In this document: positions 11,736 through 23,457 of the stretch, piece after piece
Layout of the letters: the number at the start of each line of letters is the position of its first letter
Position numbering within the stretch: position 1 is the first letter of the stretch
DNA from: Ottelia alismoides
Lineage: Eukaryota; Streptophyta; Magnoliopsida; Alismatales; Hydrocharitaceae
Length of the DNA stretch: 64,000 nucleotides
Assembly: GCA_037367405.1 (NCBI GenBank)
Contig: JAZKJV010005541.1
Coordinates: 62,001-126,000 of the forward strand
Reading direction: 5' to 3'
Program-made: the position numbers and the translations under genes
The notes under the pieces: model-generated
Told to the model about the DNA's origin: nothing
What the model saw: only the letters and a program-made list of their open reading frames with translations
Databases searched by the model: none

Positions 11736-13834
11736 CCCAACCAGCTGTCCTTCCAGAATAAGAACGTACGGCCGTTTCGCAGCACAGGTTTAAACCTTGC
11801 CCGATTTCTCAAGAAAACCTCCTGCACACCACGCCAGAAAGGAGAGCGAGCACTCACCACCCCCAACCTATCCTCCCCTGCCCATTCCATCCCATGGAGC
11901 TCTCTCAGAACATCAATAAAGAAGTTTCCACCCCTACGCCAAACCCTGCTCGCCCACTTAGGAAAGAAGGCGTCATTGACAATCTTCAACCGCCTAACGC
12001 CCAACCCCCCCTCCTGCTTCCCCCTCGACACCTCCTCCCAAGCCACAAGGTGAAACCCCCTCCCCGACGCACCCAACTTCCCCCACAGGAACCTTCTCAA
12101 ACAAGACTCAAGTCTCCGACAAATCCCAGCTGGCAGACGACGAATCGACAAAAAATGTACCGGGATAGCAGCAAGAACCGACTTGAGAAGGACCAGCCTC
12201 CCTCCCTTCGAGAGAAGCGCCGCGCGCCAACCCGCCAGCCTCGCCTCCACCTTCTCAACGACCACACTCCAGTTCCTAAGTATGGGCCTCCCAATCACCA
12301 ACGGGAGACCAAGGTAATCGATCGGCAACTCGCCCGGAGTAGACTCCGGAATCCTCCCACATTCAAGTGCCAAATCCACCGTCAAGCCAAAGGGAATAAC
12401 CTTTGACTTGGCTCCATTAATGAGCAGCCCCGAAATCTCGCTAAAGAGTTCAAGAGTCATCGACATGCCAACGACCTCATCAACACCTCCTTCAATGAAG
12501 CACAAGGTGTCATCAACAAATTGTATCATCGGCACAGACACGCCTCCCTTGGAGAAGCCCTTAGAAAGTCCAACAGTAACAACCCGATCAACCATACGTG
12601 CCAAGACATCCGAAGCTATAACAAATAGGAGGGGGGCCAACGGGAAACCCTGTCGCAACCCCCTTCTCGGCTGGACTAACCCCCCCTCCAAACCGCCATT
12701 AACCAAAACCGAGAAGGACACGGTAGTCACACAACGCCGCAACCAAGAAATCCATACCTCCGGAAACCCCTGCCTTCTGAGGATCGACCATAAGAAGCTC
12801 CAATCAATGCTATCATAGGCTTTGGCAAAATCAATTTTCCAAAGCACCCCCTGCCTCCCCGAAGAGCTCCAATCAACCAACAATTCTGAAGCGACCGTAA
12901 TACAATCAAAAATCTGTCTCCCCCGAATAAAAGCAGCCTGAATGGGAGAAACAATCGAGTCAAGAACCCGAGCAAGCCTCCGAGCCAGCACCTTGGCCAC
13001 AATTAAGTAGATGGCGTTCGAAATCGATATGGGGCGGAAGTCCCCAATATCCTCCGCCGCAATCTTCTTGGGGATCAGAAGCAAAATGGCCCTGTTAAGC
13101 CGATCAAAGGCCGCGTTCCCCGCGCAAAACTCCGCAACAACCTCAAAAACTTCCTTGCCCACCAACTCCCAGAAATCACGAAAGAAAGCCACGGAGAAGC
13201 CATCTGGCCCTGGGGACCCGTCGTCGTTTAGCTCCCACACAGCGTCCTTAGTCTCCTCCAAAGAAATCGGCCTTATAAGCACAACGCAGTCCTCCTCCGA
13301 GACCTGCGGCACCCCCAGCCCCAACCATCTCCAAGACCTCGGGGAGCGTCTCGTCATGACGCCCCTGAAGTGCTCCACAATAGCACGCCCCATCGTGCTG
13401 TCCCCCACAAACCTCTCCCCATCAACAGAAATAGAGCGCAGGGAATTGTTACGCTTCCTTCCACTAGCCACACGGTGAAAGAATGCCGTGTTTGCATCGC
13501 CATCTTTGAGCCACTTCATCCTCGATCGCTGACGCCATTCGATAGATCTCTCCTTGTCCTTCTCTGCCACCTTCTTTAGCGCACATGACCGCTCACAAAG
13601 CTCGTCCGCTGTCAGATCCCTTTCGTTTTCAACTGAATCGAGCCTCCTAATAACCGCCTCAGACTCAGATCTGACAGCCACCCTCGTCGCCCGCGAATCC
13701 CTCTTGAAAAGCGCCAACCGCTTCCGCAACGAGTCGAGCTTCCGACTCAATCTAAAAGCCGCAGACCCCACAAAGGAGGAGGAAGCCCAAAGCTCGGCCA
13801 CAACGCCTTGAATCGCGGCTCTTGGATCCGGCAC
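11732..13834 (-). CDS. L1 ORF2 reverse transcriptase region (frame fragment)
   Basis: A 700-codon uninterrupted frame. In order it shows the linker before the RT domain (DGSPGPDGFSVAFF and LLIPKK), FRPISISNAIYLIVAKVLARRL, QAAFIRGRQIFD, the first catalytic aspartate in KIDFAKAYDSIDW, GLRQGFPLAPLLFVI, and the core FVDDTLCF, which is F-V-D-D in place of the commoner F-A-D-D. The role is to copy LINE RNA into DNA at a nicked target. The N-terminal endonuclease and C-terminal zf-RVT parts lie in other frames, so this is the largest surviving piece of a broken ORF2. Confidence 0.93.
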   Translation of the reverse strand: MPDPRAAIQGVVAELWASSSFVGSAAFRLSRKLDSLRKRLALFKRDSRATRVAVRSESEAVIRRLDSVENERDLTADELCERSCALKKVAEKDKERSIEWRQRSRMKWLKDGDANTAFFHRVASGRKRNNSLRSISVDGERFVGDSTMGRAIVEHFRGVMTRRSPRSWRWLGLGVPQVSEEDCVVLIRPISLEETKDAVWELNDDGSPGPDGFSVAFFRDFWELVGKEVFEVVAEFCAGNAAFDRLNRAILLLIPKKIAAEDIGDFRPISISNAIYLIVAKVLARRLARVLDSIVSPIQAAFIRGRQIFDCITVASELLVDWSSSGRQGVLWKIDFAKAYDSIDWSFLWSILRRQGFPEVWISWLRRCVTTVSFSVLVNGGLEGGLVQPRRGLRQGFPLAPLLFVIASDVLARMVDRVVTVGLSKGFSKGGVSVPMIQFVDDTLCFIEGGVDEVVGMSMTLELFSEISGLLINGAKSKVIPFGLTVDLALECGRIPESTPGELPIDYLGLPLVIGRPILRNWSVVVEKVEARLAGWRAALLSKGGRLVLLKSVLAAIPVHFLSIRRLPAGICRRLESCLRRFLWGKLGASGRGFHLVAWEEVSRGKQEGGLGVRRLKIVNDAFFPKWASRVWRRGGNFFIDVLRELHGMEWAGEDRLGVVSARSPFWRGVQEVFLRNRARFKPVLRNGRTFLFWKDSWLG

Positions 13835-14565
13835 CTTTCGTACCTAAATAGGCCCCTCAGCAAAGGGGTCTCCCCAGAGTCCTAAAGAATTGGCGAATGA
13901 TCCGAAAAGGCCCGGGCCTAGAGGAAACCGAGCAAGAGGGAAACATCTCCATCAACCTACCAGAGGCCAAAAAACGATCGATCCGAGATCGAGAAGTGCT
14001 GCTCCTCCAGGTTTAGGTGATATAGTTGCCACTATATTCTCCAAAGCCAAGGAGTCCACAAGCTCAGCAAAACAGGAAGACCCCGGGTCCCGTCCCCCCT
14101 CGCCCGGGGGCGATCCAAAGAGCGGAGCGTCACATTGAAGTCTCCCCCAATGATCCAAGGGAGCCCCTCAAAAGCAATGCCCGCCGCACGCAAGTCCTCC
14201 CATAGCTCATTTCTTTTAATTTGACAGCAAGGACCATAAATGCAAGAGAAGGCGATCGGAGAGGCCGTCACACCCCTCACAAGTACCACCGATAACATAT
14301 GCCTCCCCAGGAGAGAAGAATTGAACGAAAAAGCCGCCGACCTCCACGCATTGAACAAACCCCCCGCCGCTCCAACCGCATCCAGGGCCCTAAGATCATC
14401 CACCGCACCCGCACCAAAGGAACGCCACAGAGCATTATCAATCCCCCTCAATTTCAATTCCTGTATCAGGGCAATATCGCAACCCCATTCAGAAAGTCTG
14501 GACCCCAACACCTTTCTCTTCTCAACCTCCCCTAGCCCTCTCACATTCCAGGATAGAACCTTCAT
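13835..14565 (-). pseudogene. L1 ORF2 endonuclease domain, frameshifted
   Basis: ORF2 begins at the ATG at 14563-14565 with MKVLSWNVRGLG, the start typical of plant L1 apurinic-like endonucleases. IALIQELKL (the metal-binding glutamate motif), FSCIYGPC and GGDFNVTLRS follow. After about 14060 the frame shifts; the continuation with FAELVDSLALE lies in the frame at 13952-14158, and another break precedes the reverse-transcriptase frame. The family enzyme nicks target DNA to prime reverse transcription. Confidence 0.85.
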
Positions 14566-14567
14566 TA
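14563..14567 (-). other. TAATG overlap of ORF1 stop and ORF2 start
   Basis: On the minus strand the ORF1 stop TAA (14567-14565) shares its last A with the ORF2 ATG (14565-14563). An overlap of this type fits translation of ORF2 by termination and re-initiation. That mechanism is inference. Confidence 0.75.
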
Positions 14568-16611
14568 AGAAAAATGGCGACACCCCCCAGCTTGTAAAAG
14601 GCCAGCCGCCTCCGCCACAATATCTCTCAAAGAAGCACATGAATGAAGGTTCGAGAATCCCGGTCGGGATCTGCTCCTCCGACGGTATCTTTTCCCTGAC
14701 CTCTTATCAGAGCGTCTCCCCAAGTCGTAGTCATCGTTCGCAGCCAAAGCATCCTCCACAGAGCTCGGCAAGGCGAGGAGAGGCGAACCAACATCAGCTG
14801 GCGAATAAGGCCCCAGGATGGATCCGGAGTTCGAGCCCACCACCTTACCCAAATCAGCACCCGAGAGAACAAGCGACCCAGACACGGTCGGATTGCTAAT
14901 AGGATCTTGAAGCCCAACCGAAACAGGACCCGCCTCGATGAAGGGGCCCTCGAGTCTCAGGATGGATCCGAATCCACAGAGGAAAAGGAAGTTCCCACTC
15001 CGGACCAAGATCCGACGTCCCGCGACCCGCAAAACTCCACCGCAGGCAGATCCGGCCACGAGCCCGAATAGCAAACGCGCAGCGCACGGTCCACCTTCCA
15101 AAGACGAGAGCCGGAAATATAATCAATCTCGGGCGGCCCCCCCTCAGCTAAATCGCCTCTTAGAGAGAATTCGTACGACATACGAGAAACGCCGCTGAAG
15201 GGGCGCGGGCAATCAACCATATGGGGCTACGCTTTGTAAGAGCCCCCACGCAGCGCCAGCTGTCCAACAGGAGACGAGGCGACGTCACCAATCGAAGGGG
15301 ACTTCGTCCCTTCCGAGAAGGCCACCGGCCTAGCCACCGTCTGCGGCGGCGCCAGAGGCTCCAAGAATGACACCTCCACTGGGAAGCGGAACTGACCAAC
15401 CGACGGCGTCTCAAAGAACACCTTGCCCACTGCGTCGTTCAGCAAGTTCTTGCTACACTCAATTAGAACCCGAGTGACCTTCCAATCGGAGCCCGGCTCG
15501 AAACCATCTCCCACAACCGCAAGCACCTCCCCCCAACGTCGAAGAGCCTCCCCCACGCCATGAATCCTTCGAGAGAGGAACGGAACCCCTTGCACCTCCG
15601 CAACACACACCTCGACATCAATGCAAGCTCCATCGTTGTAACGCAAAGGCCTCCAGAAGATGTCCTCGAACGCACCACTCTCAAGTAGCCTTTGACGTTG
15701 CTTCGCGGAGAGGCCACGAACACAACACCTGGAGTTATCCAAAACAACCAAGTCCCCAGCGAAAAGGGAGCCCAAGAATCCATGCAACCGCAAGCCTACA
15801 TCGCTCCAATCAATTCCTTTACGTAAGGCAATCCCCACAGCAACCCTGCCACACACACGCCTTTCAAAAATCGCTCATGCAAAGCACCTTCGTCGGACCT
15901 CCTCCTCCCCTGAAAAGCAGCTTCGAAGGAGTGCCCCCCCGGCCACAACAACCTTCGCAGCGTCAGCAACAGGAAGTAACAAATCTCCACCAACTCCCTT
16001 CGAATGAAGTGGTGAGCTGGAAGCTTGGACAACCTGCGCAAAAGAACTCAACCCCTTCCCCACCACAGGAGCCAAACCCAACGACCCGGCTTGCAAACCT
16101 TCCCCTCTTCCGACTGAGGGAAACTCCTTGCGAGCAGAAAAGTCGGCCCTGGCAAAGCTGAACCAGCAGGAAGCTTTTTTGTGCCCAACTCTTCCACAAC
16201 CGTAACATCTTGCAGGTAGCCCGCAGGCCGGTGCAACATGACCACGGCGCCACATCTAAAACACCGCTTACCCGGCTTCTTGTGAGATACACGTACCCAA
16301 CCTCCACTCCCCTCTTGATCATCCATCAGCTGCATGCCGTCACCGCCACTCCCCCGGTACACCTCCTTTCCCTTGCCGTCAACCCGAACTGCACGACCAT
16401 CGTCCACCGCGCTAGCTGAGCTCTCCATGCGTTTACCAGGAGCGAGAGGCACACCACCGATAGGCACCTTCGGTCTCCACAAAGTCCTACTTGACGTGAC
16501 CGTTCTTCGAACGCCTTCGCTCTCCAAAACTCCCCCGGAATCATCGCGTGCTTTTGCCTTTGGCCTCCACCGCTCGTGCACTCTCCACCAGTGCTCCAGC
16601 CCGCCTCCCAT
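14565..16611 (-). pseudogene. L1 ORF1 protein with zinc knuckles, frameshifted
   Basis: The likely start is the ATG at 16611 (MGGGLEHWWRVHERWRPKAK). Pieces in successive frames give CFRCG, GHVAPAC and then CYGCGRVGHKKASC, that is two CCHC knuckles. They are followed by a plant ORF1 middle region (GIDWSDVGLRLHGFLGSLFA; FEDIFWRPLRYNDGACIDVE). A long acidic and basic tail ends CRHFS at a TAA at 14565-14567. Family members bind the LINE RNA. Several frame changes show that this copy no longer encodes one protein. Confidence 0.8.
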
Positions 16612-16647
16612 CCTCGGAAAAACTACGACCAAAAAATGGGCGCAACC

Positions 16648-16662
16648 ATAAAAGTGTTGGTT
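16648..16662. repeat. 15-bp target-site duplication of the L1 LINE (right)
   Basis: Exact copy of the sequence at 10855-10869. It marks the 5' end of the minus-strand LINE. Confidence 0.95.
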
Positions 16663-18277
16663 ATAATCTATCAAATTAAAAATTGACTTATTTGCTCAAA
16701 AAGATTGGCTTATATGGATCTAAACCCTTGAATGACCTAGGATAGGTCGTGAAGTCCATGTAGCTGAGCACACATAATGCATTATCATTTATCAGGCTTG
16801 ATTTTGCTTGGTCAGTCGAGCTGTGTGATGTGGTAGGAGGGAAGATGCTAGCTGTCACAGTGAAGGGAATCTGGTGTTGGGTCTCCCCTGTGAAGTCTGA
16901 TATAAATGATTATTTTTTATACAAAGGGTGTATTGGTAATTTCATCTGTAGCCCTAGCCTTGTGGAATTTAAAATGCCCATGAGGGCTATCACTCATTGT
17001 ATTCTCCATATAATGTTCGTGAAAAGAAGGTAAGTACTGGCTTGAGCAGTGCGGCATGCATGTGATCAAATTTCGGCGAAATTCGGCTGAATTTCGGTTT
17101 CGGTGGGTGACGAAATTCAGCCGAAATGGCCTATATCGACTCAAATATAGGGGCCCCAGTTCAAAAACCGACCGAAATGGTCAAACTTTTGGTTGAATTT
17201 CGACTGAAATTCGGCTGAAATTTCGTTTCGGTCACTCACCAAAATGGTGACCGAAATGGAATTTTGAGGCCTTGGCGGCAGGCAAACTACTATATCTTTG
17301 TGTCTATGTTTGTGTATGTTTCCTCCTTTTCAAGTTGGTGCTTTGCTTGTATTTGTTGATCAGATCCGTACCTGATATCAACAGTGTGAAATACAACAAT
17401 AACCTGCCTTATGCAACCTTAAAAAGGATGTGGAATTTTTTTTGATTGAAAGCAAGTCTGTTGAACGGCCTCCGGAATGAATAACCTCGTGGCAGTTGCG
17501 CAAGGCCAGATATCCCACGAGACTAGATCTTCCGGGGCGTAGGGATGAGGGTGGACTAAGCGAGGGTTTAGACACATTATAAAATAACCTCCCATGAGGA
17601 GGGGGTTACATCTTTGATCTCATGATCAGAGGCTCGCTGAGGGGATCCCTCTGCCAACACCATTTCGCTCTTATTCTCTAAAGATAGGTGTTTACCTCTA
17701 TGATAGGCGTTTACCTCTACAACTAGTGTCAGGCTTCGCAATCTACTTCGACTGTTTAAGTCGCCGCTGCCGGAGATACCCATCTTGCCATGCCATGCCA
17801 TGCCGGAAATTTGAATGTAGAAAGTTTTTAGCACAGGATTTTTTTTATATTGCCCTCGGTTTGGCACATTCTCAGTTTGGGTTCTGTGAAAATATATGTA
17901 AATAATAAAGGGCTCCTGGTAGGATACAATTAGCCATCCAACTATGTATAAACCAACATTTGTTATTTGTCATTTTGTATGAAGCTTGTTTTGGACTTTG
18001 CTGTAGTTGAGGCCTTTTTGTATTATTTTTGATCAATGCAGTACGTATATAATTTCCTTTGTCTTTGTTTTGTTTGAGCAGTGCAGTAATGCCTTTAGAT
18101 TGATAGAATGGAAAAATAACAGTGCATTTTTCTTAGGATCATGTTTTATGCAACAAAATCTCATTCTCTTTATTTCTCAGTGCAATCTATTTTTATATCT
18201 GGCTATCTGCAGCAGGGATGCAGAATGTTGTTTGATTTCTTGCGGATAGTGCTTCTACTTTGTTGTTCTATTTGCAG
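16663..18277. other. Intronic sequence with a MITE-like block
   Basis: No exon could be assigned. A frame at 16830-17033 (67 codons) followed by GTAAGT might be an exon, but I do not recognise it. The stretch 17430-17570 is GC-richer and may be a repeat fragment. The segment ends in the pyrimidine-rich acceptor TTCTATTTGCAG at 18277. Confidence 0.4.
17065..17265. mobile_element. MITE-like inverted repeat element (AAATTCGGC family)
   Basis: GAAATTCGGCTGAATTTCGG-type words recur in both orientations across about 200 bp, and the outer ends TCAAATTTCGG and CCGAAATGGAATTTTGA are roughly complementary. There is no coding capacity. The structure fits a small non-autonomous DNA transposon, but no clean target duplication was found. 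Confidence 0.5.
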
Positions 18278-18747
18278 ATATTTGGAGAGCTTACTAAACT
18301 CACTCCTCAAATTTCATGCTGCATCTTTACCCGAACTTCATGTAAACATGAAGCAGTCTGGATCTCCTCTTACAAGCAAGTTAAATGACATGCCATGTCC
18401 TGAAAAAGTGAATGGAAATGGAGCTTCTGGAAATACTTCTGTCAATAGAAAAAGTGGACGCAAGAAAAAGTTGAAGGTTTCAACAGAAAATGGTGATAAG
18501 CTCAAACAGCCTACTATTATAGAGATGCTGAAAAAGGCAGGTGTTGTGAGCCAGGAACTCCCAAATGAAGGCTTAAGATCATCTTCCAGCAGCATGACGG
18601 CACCGGTTGCAGAGAGGCATGATGTCTCTGTTGCTTGGTTAGAGACTATGGATATTTGTGCACTTCCATCATTTCTTGAAGAGCAGAGATCAAAATTTAG
18701 ACCTTTACATATCAACAGTTTATTCATCTTATCCTATTCACAGGCCA
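18278..18747 (+). CDS. FANCD2: FANCD2-type DNA repair protein, internal exon
   Basis: The exon follows the acceptor TTCTATTTGCAG and starts in mid-codon. It reads YLESLLNSLLKFHAASLPEL, a basic linker GRKKKLKV, KQPTIIEMLKKAG, and ends FRPLHINSLFILSYSQ. The last part aligns with the family segment in which a conserved FR-L precedes a leucine-rich helix. FANCD2 pairs with FANCI, is ubiquitinated, and clamps DNA during interstrand crosslink repair and fork protection in the nucleus. The exact 3' border is uncertain: CCA/GTACATG gives 18747, but its phase does not fit the next exon found, so another donor or a missing small exon is possible. The next recognised exon is 27.5 kb away. Confidence 0.75.
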
Positions 18748-19235
18748 GTACATGCAGCTGTATCTCTTTTTTTTTCAGTTTTGCATCTTTTCTTTGGAGC
18801 TGATTATTTTTCTTTACAATCCTATTACTTCAGGTTACGAAGTAATTTTATGTCTACACATGAGTTATACCGTATCACTGATTAGGCTAGTTAATGATGT
18901 TGACTTTAAAACAATTTTATGATGTTAAACCTTTTGTAACATACCAACCAAATGCATCAAGTTTGCAATTATGGCTAGTTCATCCGTCACTTGACTTATG
19001 GATTCTTAGCATAGCAACAACTTCCTAAGGCAAGTTGTGGAATAACCAAACGAATAGTAACTTGCTTACCTTATAAATCTTTGAATTTATACATACGCTT
19101 CCTATAACTTGTGACATTATACATGAATGCCCATCAAATTTTCACCTGTAATGGCGACCTTAGTTCTCCACCAGCAACCTTGTGGATATATTGGTTAGGA
19201 GGAATACTGTGGTTTTTCGGTCTTGGTGATATATG
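18748..19235. other. Start of the giant intron, no gene
   Basis: T-rich sequence after the exon, without further coding similarity or recognisable element ends. Confidence 0.45.
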
Positions 19236-19338
19236 TTCATAGTGTTAGTATCTTAATTACATATTAATTGTATTGTTGTTTTGATGATAACAACCTTTGT
19301 GAATACAAGCTAGTATTATAGATTTCATGACAAGTTCA

Positions 19339-19355
19339 CTCCAGGTATGAACATA
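19339..19355. repeat. 17-bp target-site duplication of RTE copy B
   Basis: CTCCAGGTATGAACATA here matches CTCCAAGTATGAACATA at 20570-20586 with one difference. Confidence 0.85.
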
Positions 19356-20569
19356 CATCAACAACGACAACAAATCCTTTTCCCATATTAAGTAGGGTCG
19401 GCTACATAGATTCTTTGCCTCCATTCAGATCTATCTTGGGTTAATCTTGGACTTAGATCCAAAAAACTAAGATCCCTTCATATAATCTCATTCTAACACT
19501 TCTTGGGCCTTCCTCGCATTCTCTTAGCCGGCTTAATATCCCAAAACTCGTATCTCTTAACTGGTGCATCAGCCATCCTCCTTTGCAAATGGCCAAACCA
19601 CCTTAAGCGATTTTCTCGCATCTTATCATTGATTATAGCTACACCAACTTTCCTTCTGATTGCATCATTCCGATTCTGATCTTTACGTGTGTGTGTTCAC
19701 ACCCACCTTAGCATTTTCATTTCTATTATTGCCATTCTCTGCACATGTCTATGGTTCACAGGCCAACATTCAGATTCATAAAGCATAGTAAGTCTCATAA
19801 CTGCTTTGTAAAACTTTCCTTTGATTTTCAAAGGAATTATCTTATCAAAGAGAACAATAGAGACTGCTCTCCACTTTAGCTAACATGCATTTATTCTATT
19901 AGTAACATCTCCATCAATTTCCCCATCATGTTGCAAAATAGATCCCAAGTATCCAAAATAATCTCTTCTGAATGTTAATCTTCACCTCGATTCCTTCACC
20001 ATTGCTTCCATCAAAAGCACACTCCATATATTCAGTCTTAGCCCTATTTATACGAAATCCTTTGGTTTCCATTGCATGTCTCCAAACCTCAAGCTTCTCA
20101 TTTACTCCATCTCTAGTCTCATCAATCCGAATAACATACACCAATGTATCTCATCTTGAATTCGACTTGTCAACTCGTCCATAATCAAAGTAAAAAGGAA
20201 TGGACTCAATGCCGAACCTTGTGCAAACCAATGTTGATGTCAAAATAATCAGTCTTCCCAGACTGGATCCTTACACAAGATGAAGCCCTATCATACATAT
20301 CCTTTATGGCGTTAGTGTATAGGACATGTACTCGTCTCTTCTCCAAAACTCTCCACAATTCTCCCATGGGATAGAATCACATGCCTTCTCCAAATCAGTA
20401 AAAAATATATGAAGGTTCTTCCTTTTAGCTTTATAAAGCTTCATCTTTCTCCTCAGTGATTTCAATAGTTGAGCGACCTGGCATGAATCTGAATTGATTT
20501 TCTTTTACTTTGGAAACTTTGCCTTGACCTTATTTCAATTATACGTTCCTAAATTTGAACAAGCTGAAA
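19356..20569 (-). mobile_element. RTE-clade LINE, 5' truncated (copy B)
   Basis: The 3' tail lies on the left (CCCATATTAAGTAGGGTCGG next to a GTTGTTGTTG-type run on the element strand). To the right, the minus strand carries decayed polyprotein: the C-terminal RTE region, a [13 protein letters not shown] segment after the RT core (frame 19926-20144), and further right pieces of the palm and finger region ending in FMPGRST-like text. The 17-bp flanking duplication with one mismatch defines its limits. No intact frame remains. Confidence 0.88.
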
Positions 20570-23442
20570 CTCCAAGTATGAACATAATGGAAAATTTATC
20601 AAGGACGATAAAGCCTTACTCAATGGACAACTTGAAAGTCGTGCACAAAGTAAAGAAGAAAAAAGAAGACTTTTGTAACATGCATATGTAAAAAGTCTCA
20701 TATATATGTATGTATGTATGTGTATCATGTAGGTAGGTCCAAGCCATATTGATCAATCAACCTTCCTGATCTGATCAATCAACTGCTTCTGATTGATCGT
20801 CCTAATTGACATGATTGTACATCACTAATCGACCAACCTACTTGATTTGATTGATCACCCTTTATCGACCAAACACTTTTCATGATCGATCATAATTTGA
20901 ATTCAAACTTCCAAAGACTCTATTATTATCGGTCAAGTTGATCTACATGATCAATCAACTTGATATGATCGAGCACTTTATTTGCAAAATCGATTATAGT
21001 TGTCAAATCTTGTTGATTTTTCTAGATTTGTTTCCCACAACTATATTTTTGAATGGATGTCCTTCTACACTATAAATCGAGCCTAGACCTCTGTTGTAGG
21101 TACATATTGCAATTCATTCTTTCTAACTTCTCTCAAAACTATATTTGAGACCATCTCTCTCATTCTCTACTTCAAGATCACATCTTGAGAGAAAGTTGCC
21201 TACACGTTATAGATTAAGATATCTCGATATACCATTGATATATCCATGATAGATCCATATTAGCAAGTTAACGATTTGATCTCACGGAATATATCAATAT
21301 CGATCAATCGATATATCAATGCTATCGTCGATATCATCTCATAACACCGGTAGCAATAAAATTTTATGTATTTAATATAATTTTCCACCATTTTGATTGA
21401 TAACGTCGATATCATGTTGATGCCCATACTATATCATTGATTCAACCTTGTTTGATTTCACTACTTGTTTTTATGAGGCAAGGAGCTCAGATGGTAGTTT
21501 TGGACTTCACAAGCTTTACAAGTTGATTTGTTCAAGTTTTTGTATATGCACTCCATGTAGTGACACACATGGATATAAATCTTACATGAATAAGTAACCA
21601 AATTTCTACTTATTAAATATTAGCAATTTGTTAATTTATATCCAAATATGCCATTGATATTGATTATCTTAGTTTTTTAGAAATGTTGGATTCTAAAATA
21701 TATTAGATCATCTTCTTTCAAATTTCTGGTTATCATGAATTGATGTATTATATAGTATACATGCTATTGTGCGGTATTTATTTATTTAATTTCGGATATT
21801 TAAGACTTTTATTTATACATAGTATACAATGTAATATATTGTTAATATGCTAAGTACATCTCCTTCATGTTTATAAGAGTGTGTTCATACATTACCTATT
21901 GTTTTAAAAATTAAGATAATTTTAGTTCACGAGAAATTTCTCTTTCGAATCATTTTTTGAGATTTCCACTAATTTTACTTTAGTTTAATTAGAAAGTTTT
22001 GTTTTTATATTTTAATTAATCTTTTTTCATTCAAAATTTTGAATGATGTTCTTTAAAAGTTATATGTTATGCTCATTCGCTTATTTGTTTGACATCTGAT
22101 ATAGCTCAACATTTTGTTATACATAATATGTAACAACAACAAAGCCTTTTCCCATAATTAAGTATTGTCGGCTACATGGATTTTCTGCCTCCATTCAGAT
22201 CTATTTTAGGCCATTCTCGGGCTTAAATCCTAAAAACTAAGATTCCTTCGGATAGTCCCATTCTTCCTCACCCTCTCTTAATCGGCTTAATATTCCAATC
22301 TCGCATATTCTAACTGGCGCATCAAACGACCTCCTTTGCAAATGGCAAACCATCTTAGTCGGTTTTCTCTCATCTTATCCTCTATCGGAGTACACCAACT
22401 TTCCTTCTGATTTCATCATTCTGAATCCAATCTTTGCGTGTATGACCAAACATCCACCTTAGCGTTTTCATTTCCGCTATCGACATTCTTTGCACGTCTA
22501 TGGTTCACAAGCCAACATTCTGATTCATAAAGCATAGCAGGTCTCACGACTACTTTGTAATACTTTCCTTTAACTTTCAACGTGGATTTTCTTATCATAA
22601 AGAACAATAGAGACTCCTCTCCACTTTAACCAACCTTGCATTTATTCTATGAGTAACAGTTCCATCAATTTCCCCGTCTTGTTGCAAAATATTTCCCAAG
22701 TATCTAAATGGATATTTCTTCTGAATGTTATCATCTCCTATACTTACCTCGAATCCTCCACCGTTGTTTCCATCAAATGCACACTGCATATATTCTATGT
22801 TAGCACTGCTTATACAAAATCTTTTAGTCTCTAGGCATGTCTCCAAACCTCCAACTTCTCATTTACTCCATCTCTTGTTGCATCAATCAACACAATATCA
22901 TCAGAGCGATACACACCAATGTATATCATCCTGAATGTGACTAGTCAACTTGTCCATAATCAAAGGAAAGAAATGGACTCAAAGATGGACCTTGATGCAT
23001 ACCGATGCTAATGTTAAAATAGTCGATCTTTCTAGACTAGATCATTACCCAAGATGAAGCCCCGTCATACATATCCTTTATAAGATTAATATATAGGACA
23101 TGTACTTGTCTCTTCTTCAAAACTCTCCACAATATCTCCCTTAGAACTGAATCACAAGCCTTCTCCAAATCAATAAAAATCATATGGAGGTTCTTCTTTT
23201 TAGCTCTATAAATCTCCATTGTTCTCCTCAACAAAGTGGATAGATTTATTAGTTAAGTAACTTGGCATGAATCTGATTTGATTTTCAGTTACTTTGAAAA
23301 CTTGCCTCAACCTTCTTTTGATCACATTGCATAGCATGACTCATCAGTATGATATCTCTATAATTCGAACAATTTTGAATGTCTCTTTTATTTTTATAAA
23401 GAGGCAACGCAATGCTTCTCCTTCATTCTTCAGGTATTTTCT

Positions 23443-23457
23443 TGCTTCGCCAAATAA
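23443..23457. repeat. 15-bp target-site duplication of the SINE (left)
   Basis: TGCTTCGCCAAATAA here matches TGCTTCACCAAATAA at 23652-23666 with one mismatch. Confidence 0.85.

Larger units (their letters stand above)
10870..16647 (-). mobile_element. Full-length L1-type LINE
   Basis: The element is about 5.8 kb, bounded by a perfect 15-bp duplication, with its poly(A) tail on the left. On the minus strand it carries ORF1 (nucleic-acid binding, two zinc knuckles) and ORF2 (endonuclease, reverse transcriptase, zf-RVT domain). The 5' end is complete enough to include the ORF1 start, which is uncommon for LINEs. ORF2 is broken by at least two frameshifts, so the copy is probably inactive itself. 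It sits in sequence I infer to be FANCD2 intron. Confidence 0.93.
19236..21205 (+). mobile_element. Decayed copia-type LTR, interrupted
   Basis: The segment near 19245-19338 (TTAATTGTATTGTTGTTTTGATGATAACAACC style) and its continuation after 20587 (GTAGGTAGGTCC, repeated TGATCAATCAAC words, then a stretch rich in TCTCTC) look like a copia LTR split by an RTE LINE. It seems to resume at 26019-26440 before a primer-site-like AATATCAGAGG and a copia gag remnant. The LTR call rests on context rather than on a matched partner. Confidence 0.5.

Noticed and set aside
11894..13811. Several plus-strand frames of 85-170 codons
   Set aside because: They are antisense shadows of the L1 ORF2 reverse transcriptase.
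16830..17033. Possible extra FANCD2 exon ending before GTAAGT
   Set aside because: No recognised similarity, and the phase at the next acceptor (18278) could not be tested; left as unassigned intron.
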